Origin: a virus
Reading direction: 5' to 3' (one strand)
Length of the DNA: 61,583 nt
Virus record (IMG/VR): IMGVR_UViG_3300025085_000018
Span: 1-61,583 of that record
The translations under genes were made by a program, and so were the position numbers. Below the pieces are notes generated by a model. It was given only the letters and a program-made list of their open reading frames with translations, searched no databases and was not told where the DNA came from. Below, piece after piece: positions 16,927-26,134 of this stretch; position 1 is the first letter of the stretch; each line of letters begins with the position of its first letter.

Positions 16927-19139
16927 TGTACGAGCAGCAGTTATATAAAGTATTAAATAACTATATAGATTCTAAAACTTTAAATCATAAGAATAAATAT
17001 AAGAAATGGGATTACGGTTATAATGAAGAATATGATGTTGTTGTTATAAGTAAAACCGGAGAAATAGGTGAGGTTTATGAGATACAAAACTTAAAAATTG
17101 CATTACCTAAAAAACATGATGTAATTAAATTTGAGAATAACAAATGGACTTACTCAGGTTATCCTAAGGAATTAAAAAAAATTAAATCAGTATTTGACTG
17201 GGAAGAATACCCTTTAGATTTTAAAGAAAAATGGTATGATTATATCGACAAAGAGTTTACAAGGCGTGAAGAAGGTTTTTGGTTCATTAATAAAAATGTT
17301 CCTACTTATATTACTGGCACTCACTATATGTACTTGCAGTGGAGTAAAATTGATGTTGGGCAACCAGACTTTAGGGAGTCAAACAGATTATTCTATATAT
17401 TCTGGGAAGCTTGCAAAGCAGACACAAGATCTTACGGAATGTGTTATCTTAAAAACCGTAGGTCTGGATTCTCTTTTATGTCATCAGCCGAGTCAGTTAA
17501 CCTTGCTACAATATCCACAGATTCAAGATTTGGCATATTGTCAAAATCTGGTCCTGACGCAAAGAAAATGTTTACCGACAAAGTTGTACCAATATCAGTC
17601 AACTACCCGTTCTTTTTTAAACCAATACAAGACGGTATGGATAGACCAAAGACCGAACTTGCGTACAGGGTACCTGCTTCTAAATTCACCCGTAGAAAAC
17701 TTGATGATAACACTAAGTTGCAAGAGATCACGGGCCTGGACACCACTATTGATTGGAAAAATACAGGGGACAACTCTTATGATGGTGAAAAACTAAAGTT
17801 ATTAGTTCACGATGAATCAGGTAAGTGGGAAAGACCAAACAATATATTAAACAACTGGCGTGTTACAAAAACAACACTTAGACTGGGTAGTAAGGTTATA
17901 GGTAAGTGTATGATGGGAAGTACATCAAACTCTTTAGATAAGGGTGGTGATAATTTTAAAAAATTATATAACGATTCAGATGTTACAAAAAGAAACGCCA
18001 ACGGACAGACTAGCTCGGGACTCTATTCTTTGTTCATACCTATGGAATGGAATTACGAAGGATACATTGATTCTTATGGCATACCTGTCTTCGACACACC
18101 AAAAAAACCAGTTGAAGATCCTCACGGGACTAAAATAAAAATAGGTGTAATAGAGTACTGGCAAAACGAAGTAAACGGTTTAAAGGAAGATCAAGATGGT
18201 TTAAATGAATTTTATCGTCAATTCCCAAGAACAGAAGAACATGCTTTTAGAGATGAGGCTAAATCATCTTTATTTAATCTAACTAAGATATACCAACAAA
18301 TAGATTGGAATGCTGATTTAAAAAACAGTGGAATAATAACTCAAGGAAATTTTCAATGGGTAAATGGAGTAAAAGATACTAAGGTATTATTTATGCCAAG
18401 CAAACAAGGTAGGTTTTTCTTATCTTGGACACCACCTATTGAAATGCAAAACAGAGTTGTAATTAAAAATGGATTAAAATGGCCAGGTAACGAACATACT
18501 GGAGCTTTTGGTTGTGATAGCTATGATATATCAGGTACTGTTGACCGAAGAGGTTCTAATGGTGCTTTAACAGGTTTAACCAAGTTTAGTATGGAGAACG
18601 TTCCACCTAATCATTTTTTCTTAGAATATATCGCTCGTCCACAGACGGCTGAGATATTTTTTGAAGATGTATTAATGGCTTGCGTTTTTTATGGTATGCC
18701 AATACTAGCAGAGAACAACAAACCAAGACTTTTATATTATTTTAAAAGAAGAGGTTATAGAGGTTACTCAATGAACAGGCCAGATAAAAAATATAATAAG
18801 CTTTCTACAACAGAAAGAGAAATAGGTGGAATACCTAATTCAAGTGAAGATATCAAACAAGCACACGCTGCAGCTATAGAGTCGTATATAGAAGAACATG
18901 TAGGTTTAAAGGAAAATGGTGATTACGGTGATGTGTATTTTCAAAGAACATTAGAAGATTGGGCTAAGTTTAATATAAACAATAGAACATCTCATGATGC
19001 TTCTATAAGCTCAGGTTTAGCTATAATGGCTTGCAACAAAAATAAATATAGACCAAATCCTGTTATTCAAAGAAAAGTTTACGATTTAGGTTTTAAAAAA
19101 TATAACAACAAAGGTACATTGTCAAAAATAATCGAATAG
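16926..19139 (+). CDS. Terminase large subunit
   Basis: 737 aa. N-terminal 90 residues are an extension. The ATPase part includes a Walker A-like KNRRSGFSFMSSA (about 176-188), Walker B LKLLVHDESGKW (about 290-301) and a coupling-type MMGSTSN. The RNase H-like nuclease starts with FGCDSYDISG (about 527-536), where Asp residues should bind metal. The family packages DNA into the prohead and cuts it. The Walker A box lacks the usual GK[ST] (SGFS here), which is a deviation worth checking. It is followed at once by the portal ATG after the stop. Confidence 0.9.
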   Translation: MYEQQLYKVLNNYIDSKTLNHKNKYKKWDYGYNEEYDVVVISKTGEIGEVYEIQNLKIALPKKHDVIKFENNKWTYSGYPKELKKIKSVFDWEEYPLDFKEKWYDYIDKEFTRREEGFWFINKNVPTYITGTHYMYLQWSKIDVGQPDFRESNRLFYIFWEACKADTRSYGMCYLKNRRSGFSFMSSAESVNLATISTDSRFGILSKSGPDAKKMFTDKVVPISVNYPFFFKPIQDGMDRPKTELAYRVPASKFTRRKLDDNTKLQEITGLDTTIDWKNTGDNSYDGEKLKLLVHDESGKWERPNNILNNWRVTKTTLRLGSKVIGKCMMGSTSNSLDKGGDNFKKLYNDSDVTKRNANGQTSSGLYSLFIPMEWNYEGYIDSYGIPVFDTPKKPVEDPHGTKIKIGVIEYWQNEVNGLKEDQDGLNEFYRQFPRTEEHAFRDEAKSSLFNLTKIYQQIDWNADLKNSGIITQGNFQWVNGVKDTKVLFMPSKQGRFFLSWTPPIEMQNRVVIKNGLKWPGNEHTGAFGCDSYDISGTVDRRGSNGALTGLTKFSMENVPPNHFFLEYIARPQTAEIFFEDVLMACVFYGMPILAENNKPRLLYYFKRRGYRGYSMNRPDKKYNKLSTTEREIGGIPNSSEDIKQAHAAAIESYIEEHVGLKENGDYGDVYFQRTLEDWAKFNINNRTSHDASISSGLAIMACNKNKYRPNPVIQRKVYDLGFKKYNNKGTLSKIIE

Positions 19140-21554
19140 ATGAAAATATATACTAATTCAAATAGTGCTTTTCCAAGTCAGGTAGTACCGGATGCGGAAA
19201 AAGCTTCATGGGAGTATGGATCTCAAGTAGCTTCTGCTATTGAAACTGAATGGTTTGACCAAGGGAGAACTAACGGTAATAGATACTTAACGAGTTGGAA
19301 TAACTTTCACAGTCTAAGACTATATGCTAGAGGTGAACAGCCTACACAGAAATATAAAGATGAATTGTCAATAAACGGCGATTTGTCTTATTTAAATTTA
19401 GACTGGAAACCAGTACCAGTTATATCTAAGTTTGTAAATATAGTTGTAAACGGTATATCACAAAAAGAGTTTGATATAAAAGCTTTTTCACAAGATCCTG
19501 AGTCAGTTAAAAAAAGAACTAACTACGCAACGGCTATTGCTGAAGATATGTTTGCTAGAGAGCAAATAGCTTTAGCTCAACAAACATTAGGTATTGACGC
19601 TTCTCAGTCTAATATACCGCCACCGTTATTACCAGAAACAAAAGAAGAATTAGAGCTGCATATGCAGTTAAGTTATAAGCAGTCAATTGAAATAGCAGAA
19701 GAAGAGGCTATATCAACAACACTAGCTAAAAATAGATGGGAGTTAACTAAACGTAGAATTAACGAAGATTTAGTTGTATGCGGAATAGCTTGTGCTAAAA
19801 CAAACTTTAATAAATCTAACGGCGTAACAATAGATTACGTTGATCCAGCTCACGTTATATACTCTTACACAGAAGATCCTAACTTTGAAGACATATACTA
19901 TGTTGGTGAAGTTAAGTCTATAACTATACCGGAACTTAAAAAACAATTTCCGCAAATTAGTGAAGAAGAGCTAGAGAAAATACAAAAAATGCCTGGAAAT
20001 AGGCAATACATAACAGGTTGGGGTAATTACGACGCTAACACTGTTCAAATATTATATTTTGAATATAAAACTTATATGAACCAGGTTTTTAAATTAAAAC
20101 AAACAGATAATGGTTTAGAAAAAGTTATTCAAAAAACGGATGAATTTAATCCACCACCGGCAGATACTTATGATAGAGTTTCAAGAAGTATTGAAGTACT
20201 ATACAGCGGCGCTAAAGTCTTAGGCACTAATACTATGTTAAAATGGGAATTAGCTGAGAACATGACAAGACCAGCTTCAGATAGTACTAAAGTTGAAATG
20301 AATTACGCTATATGTGCACCTAGAATGTACAAGGGTAGAATAGAATCTTTAGTAAGCAAGATAACTGGTTTTGCTGATATGATTCAAATAACTCATTTAA
20401 AAATGCAACAAGTATTGTCTAGAATGGTACCGGATGGTGTATTCTTAGATATGGATGGTTTAGCAGAAGTTGACTTAGGTAACGGTACAAACTATAACCC
20501 GGCAGAAGCATTAAACATGTATTTCCAAACTGGTTCTATTGTTGGTAGATCGTTAACACAAGATGGTGAGTTAAATAGAGGTAAAGTACCTATTCAAGAA
20601 TTAACATCATCAGCTAGTGGCGCCAAACTACAGAGTCTTATACAGACTTATAACTATTATTTACAGATGATACGTGATGTCACGGGGTTAAATGAAGCTA
20701 GAGATGGTAGTATACAAGATAAAGACTCGTTAGTAGGTATAGCTAAAATGGCCGCTAATCAATCTAATATAGCAACTAAGCATATTAATCAAGCTAGCTT
20801 ATATTTAGCGCTTAGAATATGTGAAAATATATCTCTAAAAATAGCAGATGTATTGTCTTTCCCTTTAACAAGAAACGCTTTAATTGAAAGCATATCTCTT
20901 TATAATGCTCAAACGTTAGGTGAAATATCTAATTTAAATTTACATGACTTTGGTATATATTTAGAGTTAGAACCTGACGAGGAAGAAAGAGCTCAGTTAG
21001 AGCAAAACATACAAATAGCTTTAAAAAATAACGGTATTGATCTTGAAGACGCTATAGATATTAGACAGATAAAAAATCTAAAGCTAGCTAATCAATTACT
21101 GAAACAAAAAAGAAAAAAGAAAATAAAAAGAGATCAAGCTCAACAAAAGCAAATGATTGATGCGCAAGCACAAGCAAATGCTAAAGCTTCTGAAGCTGCT
21201 GCTATGGCTGAGGTTCAAAAGAATCAAGCTATGACAGAGTCTAAAGTTCAAGTTGAACAAGCTAAGTCTCAGTTTGAAATACAACGTATGCAAACAGAGT
21301 TAACCGTTAAGCAACAATTAATGGCTCAAGAGTTTGAATACCAAAAACAACTAGCTCAAATAAAGCTAGGCGTAGAAAGTGAAAAAGAAAAAGAAATAGA
21401 AGATAGAAAAGACAAAAGAGTTAAATTACAAGGAACTCAACAAAGTCAATTAATAAATCAACGACAAAATGATTCTGCTCCTGTAGATTTTGAAGGAACA
21501 GACTCATCACAACTAGGCACGTTTGGTTTACAAAATATGATGCCGCCTAGTTAA
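19140..21554 (+). CDS. Portal protein
   Basis: 804 aa, starting directly after the terminase stop. Residues 60-130 include LRLYARGEQPTQKYKDEL and KPVPVISKFVNIVVNGI, the usual portal N-terminal wing; the region VLSRMVPDGVFLDMDGLAEVD and the segment MIRDVTGLNEARDGS (about residue 505-520) match the portal pattern where a stem and clip helix precede ST.LN.ARDG. The last 170 residues are a charged, Gln/Ala-rich coiled coil (RAQLEQNIQIAL...QKQLAQIKLG), longer than in typical portals. The portal is the DNA entry ring at one vertex and docks the terminase and tail. Confidence 0.85.
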   Translation: MKIYTNSNSAFPSQVVPDAEKASWEYGSQVASAIETEWFDQGRTNGNRYLTSWNNFHSLRLYARGEQPTQKYKDELSINGDLSYLNLDWKPVPVISKFVNIVVNGISQKEFDIKAFSQDPESVKKRTNYATAIAEDMFAREQIALAQQTLGIDASQSNIPPPLLPETKEELELHMQLSYKQSIEIAEEEAISTTLAKNRWELTKRRINEDLVVCGIACAKTNFNKSNGVTIDYVDPAHVIYSYTEDPNFEDIYYVGEVKSITIPELKKQFPQISEEELEKIQKMPGNRQYITGWGNYDANTVQILYFEYKTYMNQVFKLKQTDNGLEKVIQKTDEFNPPPADTYDRVSRSIEVLYSGAKVLGTNTMLKWELAENMTRPASDSTKVEMNYAICAPRMYKGRIESLVSKITGFADMIQITHLKMQQVLSRMVPDGVFLDMDGLAEVDLGNGTNYNPAEALNMYFQTGSIVGRSLTQDGELNRGKVPIQELTSSASGAKLQSLIQTYNYYLQMIRDVTGLNEARDGSIQDKDSLVGIAKMAANQSNIATKHINQASLYLALRICENISLKIADVLSFPLTRNALIESISLYNAQTLGEISNLNLHDFGIYLELEPDEEERAQLEQNIQIALKNNGIDLEDAIDIRQIKNLKLANQLLKQKRKKKIKRDQAQQKQMIDAQAQANAKASEAAAMAEVQKNQAMTESKVQVEQAKSQFEIQRMQTELTVKQQLMAQEFEYQKQLAQIKLGVESEKEKEIEDRKDKRVKLQGTQQSQLINQRQNDSAPVDFEGTDSSQLGTFGLQNMMPPS

Positions 21555-21581
21555 CATTTAATAATTATATAATATTTTATC

Positions 21582-22808
21582 ATGTCAGAAGAAACAAAAG
21601 TAAACGAACCTGTCAAGCAAGAGGGTGAGTTTAAAATCAAAAAAAAGAAACCTAAAAATTTAGGAAATCAAGGTAAAGATAACTTAATAAAAGTAGATCT
21701 TACTAAACCAGAGGCTCAGGGTGAAGTTATACCTGAGGTTACAAAAGTCACAATTCCTAAAGATGCATTAAAAGAAGAAGACGATGCCATTCAAATCGGA
21801 GAAACAGAGACAGTGGATGTGGGCGAACAAACCGGAGATAGCGCTAAAGTGGACGAACAAGTACCAGAGTCCAGCGAGGTTGTTGAAGAAATTACACCAA
21901 TCCAAGAAATAACAGAAGAAGAAGTAAAGGAGATAACACAAGATGTTAAAGAAGCTAAGAGAGATGAAAAAGTCTTAGGTAAACCTTTACCAGAAAACAT
22001 AGAAAAGTTAGTTTCATTTATGGAAGAAACTGGTGGAACTGTACAAGATTATGTAGCTTTAAACAAAGACTACAGTAACTACAGTCCTAAAGATGTTTTA
22101 AGAGAATACTATACAAAGGCAAAACCTCATTTAGATCAAGAAGAGATTAGCTTCTTAATGGAAGATAATTTTGAGTTTGATGAAGATGTAGACGAGCCAA
22201 GAGATATACGCAAGAAAAAACTTGCGTTTAAAGAAGAGGTTGCAAATGCTAAACAATTTCTTGAAAGTTCAAAAAGTAAATATTACGACGAGATCAAGTT
22301 GAGACCGGGCGTTACTCAAGAACAACAAGAAGCAATTAGTTTTTACGACCAATACAAGCAGCAACAAGAAACTGCAACACGATTACACGGTGATTTTAGA
22401 GATCGTACAAAAAAGCTTTTCAGTAACGAATTCAAAGGTTTTGACTTCAATGTTGGTGATAAGAAATTTAGATACGGTATTAAAGATCCTAGTAAAGTGG
22501 GTGAAACGCAGGTTGACGTACAAAACTTTGTTAGTAAATATACTAATGAAGAAGGTAGTTTAACTGACCCAGCGGGTTACCACAAAGCTATGTATGCTGC
22601 TATGAATGCTGATAAAATCGCTCATCATTTTTACGAGCAAGGAAAAGCGGATGGTGTTAAAGACATTATTCAAACTTCCAAGAACCCATCACAAGACGGA
22701 CCGAGGCAAGTTGCCGATGGAAACGTTTTTATAAACGGATTAAAAGTAAAAGCTATTAGTGGATTAGACTCAACAAAATTAAAAATTAAAAGAAAAAAGT
22801 TTAACTAA
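21582..22808 (+). CDS. Capsid scaffolding protein
   Basis: 408 aa. Residues 1-125 are very acidic and low-complexity (EEITPIQEITEEEVKEI), the middle is helical (ENIEKLVSFMEE, VTQEQQEAISFYDQYKQQQE), and the last 25 residues are basic (KLKIKRKKFN). Acidic helical body with a short basic C-terminus that can bind the capsid is the classic scaffold layout. It lies between portal and major capsid. No protease gene is obvious next to it, so it may leave by release, not by digestion. Confidence 0.8.
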   Translation: MSEETKVNEPVKQEGEFKIKKKKPKNLGNQGKDNLIKVDLTKPEAQGEVIPEVTKVTIPKDALKEEDDAIQIGETETVDVGEQTGDSAKVDEQVPESSEVVEEITPIQEITEEEVKEITQDVKEAKRDEKVLGKPLPENIEKLVSFMEETGGTVQDYVALNKDYSNYSPKDVLREYYTKAKPHLDQEEISFLMEDNFEFDEDVDEPRDIRKKKLAFKEEVANAKQFLESSKSKYYDEIKLRPGVTQEQQEAISFYDQYKQQQETATRLHGDFRDRTKKLFSNEFKGFDFNVGDKKFRYGIKDPSKVGETQVDVQNFVSKYTNEEGSLTDPAGYHKAMYAAMNADKIAHHFYEQGKADGVKDIIQTSKNPSQDGPRQVADGNVFINGLKVKAISGLDSTKLKIKRKKFN

Positions 22809-22823
22809 AAAAAAATTTAAATT

Positions 22824-24287
22824 ATGGCTTTAAGTCCTCAATTTGGTGATATTACACCAAGTCAAAGTCAACAAACGTTGGCTAGTAACTACTTAAACTT
22901 CGCTGGAGCAAATGGTGTGAATTTTTCACAACAATATTTACCAGAGCTTTACGAAGCAGAAGTAGAAAGATATGGAAACAGAACTTTATCTGGTTTCTTA
23001 AGAATGGTTGGCGCAGAAATGCCAATGACATCTGATCAAGTAATTTGGTCTGAACAAAACAGATTACACATCTCATACGAAAACGTAGTAATAAGTGGTG
23101 GTGGTCTAATACTAACAATACCTGTTACAGCTGCTAACGCTGCTGTGCCAATATTAAACGTAATCTCTCCAGGCTCAACAATTGTTGTAATGGATGATTT
23201 CGGTGGTGAAGCAAAATGTTTAGTAACTGCTTCTGACACAGGCGCTGCTGGTGCTGCTGGTAACCCAGGACAATTAACAATTCAACCTTACACTGTAGCT
23301 AACCTAAATGGGTTAACTGGAACAGTAAAGATATTTGTTTATGGTTCTGATTTCCAAAAAGGAAGTTCTACTGTTAACGCTGCAGTTGGAGCAAATGTTA
23401 TTGATCAAAATGCTAATCCTATGGTAACTGTGGATCCTGCATTCAGTACTTTTGTAAATTCTCCAATAATCATTAGAAGCCAATATACTGTAAACGGTTC
23501 TGACACTGCTCAGATCGGTTGGGTAGAAGTTGCTACTGAAGATGGAACTGGTGGATACTTATGGTATTTAAAAGCTGAGTCTGAAACAAGACTTAGATTT
23601 GAAGATTACCTAGAAATGGCAATGGTTGAAGGTGAACTAAATTCAGCTGGTGTTGTACCTGCTGCTCAAGGTGGTACTCAAGGTTTATTTGCTGCTATCC
23701 AAGACAGAGGTAACGTAGAAGTAGGCTTTACAGCTGCTGCTGGGTTAGACGCTTTTGATGCTATACTAAAGAACTTAGATACTCAAGGAGCTATCGAAGA
23801 AAACATGTTATTCTTGAACAGATCTACTGCTCTTGATTTTGACGATATGTTAGCTTCTATTTCTGGTGGATTCGCTGGAGGTACTGCTTTTGGATTATTT
23901 GAAAATTCTGAGGAAATGGCATTAAATTTAGGTTTCTCTGGTTTCAGAAGAGGTTCTTATGACTTCTACAAAACTGACTGGAAATACTTAAACGATGCTT
24001 CTACTCGTGGAGGATTAGTTGGACCTGCATCTATTGAAGGTGTATTAGTACCAGCTGGAACTTCTACAGTATACGATCAAATCTTAGGAACAAACATTAG
24101 AAGACCATTCTTACACGTACGTTATAGAGCTTCACAAGCTGATGACAGACGAATGAAGTCTTGGTTAACTGGTTCTGTAGGTGGTGCTTTCACTTCATCT
24201 TTAGATGCAATGGAAGTAAACTTCTTATCAGAAAGATGTTTAGTAACTCAAGCTGCGAATAACTTCGTATTATTCAAAGGAATCTAA
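22824..24287 (+). CDS. Major capsid protein
   Basis: 487 aa, starting MALSPQFGDITPSQSQQTLA. HK97-like features: N-arm, long spine-helix region, LWYLKAESETRLRFEDYLEMAMVEGE, the segment LDAFDAILKNLDTQGAIEENMLFLNR, and an A-domain end GTNIRRPFLHVRYRASQADDRRMKSW. Residues about 90-215 look like a beta-rich inserted domain exposed on the surface. Codon choice is more even and the leader is A-rich, suggesting high expression. A hairpin follows at 24309. Confidence 0.85.
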   Translation: MALSPQFGDITPSQSQQTLASNYLNFAGANGVNFSQQYLPELYEAEVERYGNRTLSGFLRMVGAEMPMTSDQVIWSEQNRLHISYENVVISGGGLILTIPVTAANAAVPILNVISPGSTIVVMDDFGGEAKCLVTASDTGAAGAAGNPGQLTIQPYTVANLNGLTGTVKIFVYGSDFQKGSSTVNAAVGANVIDQNANPMVTVDPAFSTFVNSPIIIRSQYTVNGSDTAQIGWVEVATEDGTGGYLWYLKAESETRLRFEDYLEMAMVEGELNSAGVVPAAQGGTQGLFAAIQDRGNVEVGFTAAAGLDAFDAILKNLDTQGAIEENMLFLNRSTALDFDDMLASISGGFAGGTAFGLFENSEEMALNLGFSGFRRGSYDFYKTDWKYLNDASTRGGLVGPASIEGVLVPAGTSTVYDQILGTNIRRPFLHVRYRASQADDRRMKSWLTGSVGGAFTSSLDAMEVNFLSERCLVTQAANNFVLFKGI

Positions 24288-24308
24288 TTGATTCAACAAA
24301 TGTAATTC

Positions 24309-24335
24309 TTACCCTCGTTGTAACTACGGGGGTAA
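24309..24335 (+). terminator. Hairpin after capsid gene, partial terminator
   Basis: Nine-bp stem TTACCCTCG / CGGGGGTAA (one T-G pair) with a 9-nt loop, then TTATTACT rather than a pure T-run. It lies 22 nt after the capsid stop. It may attenuate transcription or protect the capsid mRNA 3' end. Confidence 0.65.
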
Positions 24336-24371
24336 TTATTACTCTTATAAATTATTTAATTATATTATATC

Positions 24372-25136
24372 ATGGCAAAACAAAAAACAACTCAACCAGA
24401 TGGTTGGGAAATAAAAGATAGAAACTATTATCTAACAGGTAGTAAAACTCCACTAACACTTACGTTACCAAGCAAGCACACAACAAAACATCCTTTATTG
24501 TGGTTTGACGAAGAGCTAGGTGCTCAAAGAGAGTTAAAATATGCTACTAATCAAGCTTCATCATTTGTAGATGAGCAAAAAGGTGAATCAACAATGGGTC
24601 ACATTACGTTCAAAAACGGTGTGTTAAGAGTAGAAAAAAGATATCAAGCATTACAAAAAATGTTATCTTTATATCACCCATCAAGAAATCACTTATATAA
24701 AGAATTAAAACCTCAGCAGATTGCTAAAGAAGAACTGCATGATTTAGAATATGAGATAGAAGCTATGAACATGGCTTTATCTTTAGATATTGATCAATGT
24801 GAAGCAATACTAAGAGTTGAAGTTGGATCTAAAGTAAACGAGTTAAGCTCTAAAGAAGTAAAAAGAGACTTATTAATGTTTGCTAAAAGAAATCCAGTTT
24901 TATTTGTAGAATTAGCTAAAGACGATAATGTACAGCTTAGAAACTTAGGAATAAAAGCAACTGAAGCTAACATTATTAGGCTATCTCCAGATCAACGCTC
25001 GTTCACGTGGGCATCAAACGGTAAAAAACTAATGACGGTTCCTTTTGAAGAGAATCCTTATTCAGCATTTGCCGCTTTCTTGAAAACAGACGAAGGTGTT
25101 GAAATATTTAAGTCTATCGAGAAAAAACTTAAATAA
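24372..25136 (+). CDS. Hypothetical structural protein after capsid
   Basis: 254 aa. It starts MAKQKTTQPDGWEIKDRNYYLTG. The first part looks like a small beta domain (PLTLTLPSKHTTKHPLLWFDEE), then helical (YQALQKMLSLYHPSRNHLYKEL, EELHDLEYEIEAMNMALS). It sits between capsid and tail-connector genes and is bracketed by two strong hairpins, so its mRNA level may be set separately from the rest. No family recognised; a head-completion or internal head role is likely by position. Confidence 0.75.
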   Translation: MAKQKTTQPDGWEIKDRNYYLTGSKTPLTLTLPSKHTTKHPLLWFDEELGAQRELKYATNQASSFVDEQKGESTMGHITFKNGVLRVEKRYQALQKMLSLYHPSRNHLYKELKPQQIAKEELHDLEYEIEAMNMALSLDIDQCEAILRVEVGSKVNELSSKEVKRDLLMFAKRNPVLFVELAKDDNVQLRNLGIKATEANIIRLSPDQRSFTWASNGKKLMTVPFEENPYSAFAAFLKTDEGVEIFKSIEKKLK

Positions 25137-25146
25137 CATGTAATAC

Positions 25147-25179
25147 TAATATAGGGCTCGTTCACTCGGGCCCATATTA
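25147..25179 (+). terminator. Strong hairpin between structural genes
   Basis: 13-bp stem (TAATAT then GGGCTCG, one bulged A and one T-G pair) with loop TTCACT. No T-run follows, so it may be an RNA-processing or stability element rather than a true terminator. With the hairpin at 24309 it frames the 254-aa gene. Confidence 0.65.
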
Positions 25180-25195
25180 TAATAAACAAATTAAA

Positions 25196-26128
25196 ATGGC
25201 AATAAACATAGATCAAGTTTATAAAACAGTCTTGTTGATAATAAATAAGGAACAAAGAGGTTATTTAACACCTAATGAGTTTAATAAGCTAGCTACTCAG
25301 GTTCAACTTGATGTGCTAGATAATTATTTTGAGACCTTAAATCAACAGATTAGAGTGCCACAAAATGAAAGCGAATATGGAAATCGCTACAAATCAGTAC
25401 AAGAAAAGTTAGACGCTTTTAAAAAAATAGGTGATTGTACTTATAATGCACCAGCTGGCACAAATCCAGCTTTTTTTACGCTACCAACTTCTTCAGGTGC
25501 GGCTAGCGGAACGCAGTTAATATCAACTGTAACAAATCAAATAACATATCCCTTAACATCTATAACTCAAAGTCAAGTAGAAGACAGCACTGTTGTTGTC
25601 ACTTACCAAGGTTTAGCTTACACGAACTTTACTATATCAGGAGGTATATTTAGTTTAACAGCAGGTTCTCTACCTACTGGAGCGGCTAATAATATAGTTA
25701 TAACTTTATATCCTCAAGATTTTTATAAACTAGGAACTGTTTTATATAAAGATGATAGAGTCGTGCAACCTATACAAAGAAACGAGTTAGCGTTGTTAAA
25801 TATGTCACCAATAAGTAAACCTGTTGAATATTTCCCAGTTTATTTATTTGAACAAAACAAAGTAATTATACATCCTCAAACAATAAGCGATAGCGTTAAA
25901 GCTAGTTATATTAAAAAACCAGCAAACCCTAGTTGGAACTTTGATTCTTCTTCAGGGTACTACGTTTGGGATCCAGCAACTTCTGTTAATTTTGAATTAG
26001 ATGCAACAGAGCAAGTTAACGTAATAATACAGATATTATTATACGCTGGTATAGTTATAAAAGATCCAACAATAGTACAAGCTGCAGCTAGTGAAATAGC
26101 ACAGGAAGCTCAAAACGAAAGAAATTAA
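25196..26128 (+). CDS. Putative head-tail connector or tail-tube protein
   Basis: 310 aa. The N-terminus INIDQVYKTVLLIINKEQRGYLTPNEFNKLATQVQLDVLDNYF is a helical segment common in connectors of marine phages. The middle is a beta insertion, and the end (VNVIIQILLYAGIVIKDPTIVQAAASEIAQEAQNERN) is helical, like gp11-type tail-tube A proteins. Position just after capsid and before the 1633-aa tail gene supports an adaptor role (inference). Confidence 0.7.
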   Translation: MAINIDQVYKTVLLIINKEQRGYLTPNEFNKLATQVQLDVLDNYFETLNQQIRVPQNESEYGNRYKSVQEKLDAFKKIGDCTYNAPAGTNPAFFTLPTSSGAASGTQLISTVTNQITYPLTSITQSQVEDSTVVVTYQGLAYTNFTISGGIFSLTAGSLPTGAANNIVITLYPQDFYKLGTVLYKDDRVVQPIQRNELALLNMSPISKPVEYFPVYLFEQNKVIIHPQTISDSVKASYIKKPANPSWNFDSSSGYYVWDPATSVNFELDATEQVNVIIQILLYAGIVIKDPTIVQAAASEIAQEAQNERN

Positions 26129-26134
26129 TAAACG

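Noticed and set aside
17236-17796. 186-aa alternative-frame ORF inside the terminase
   Set aside because: The terminase frame is clearly coding with family motifs; the other frame shows no domain and is a shadow.
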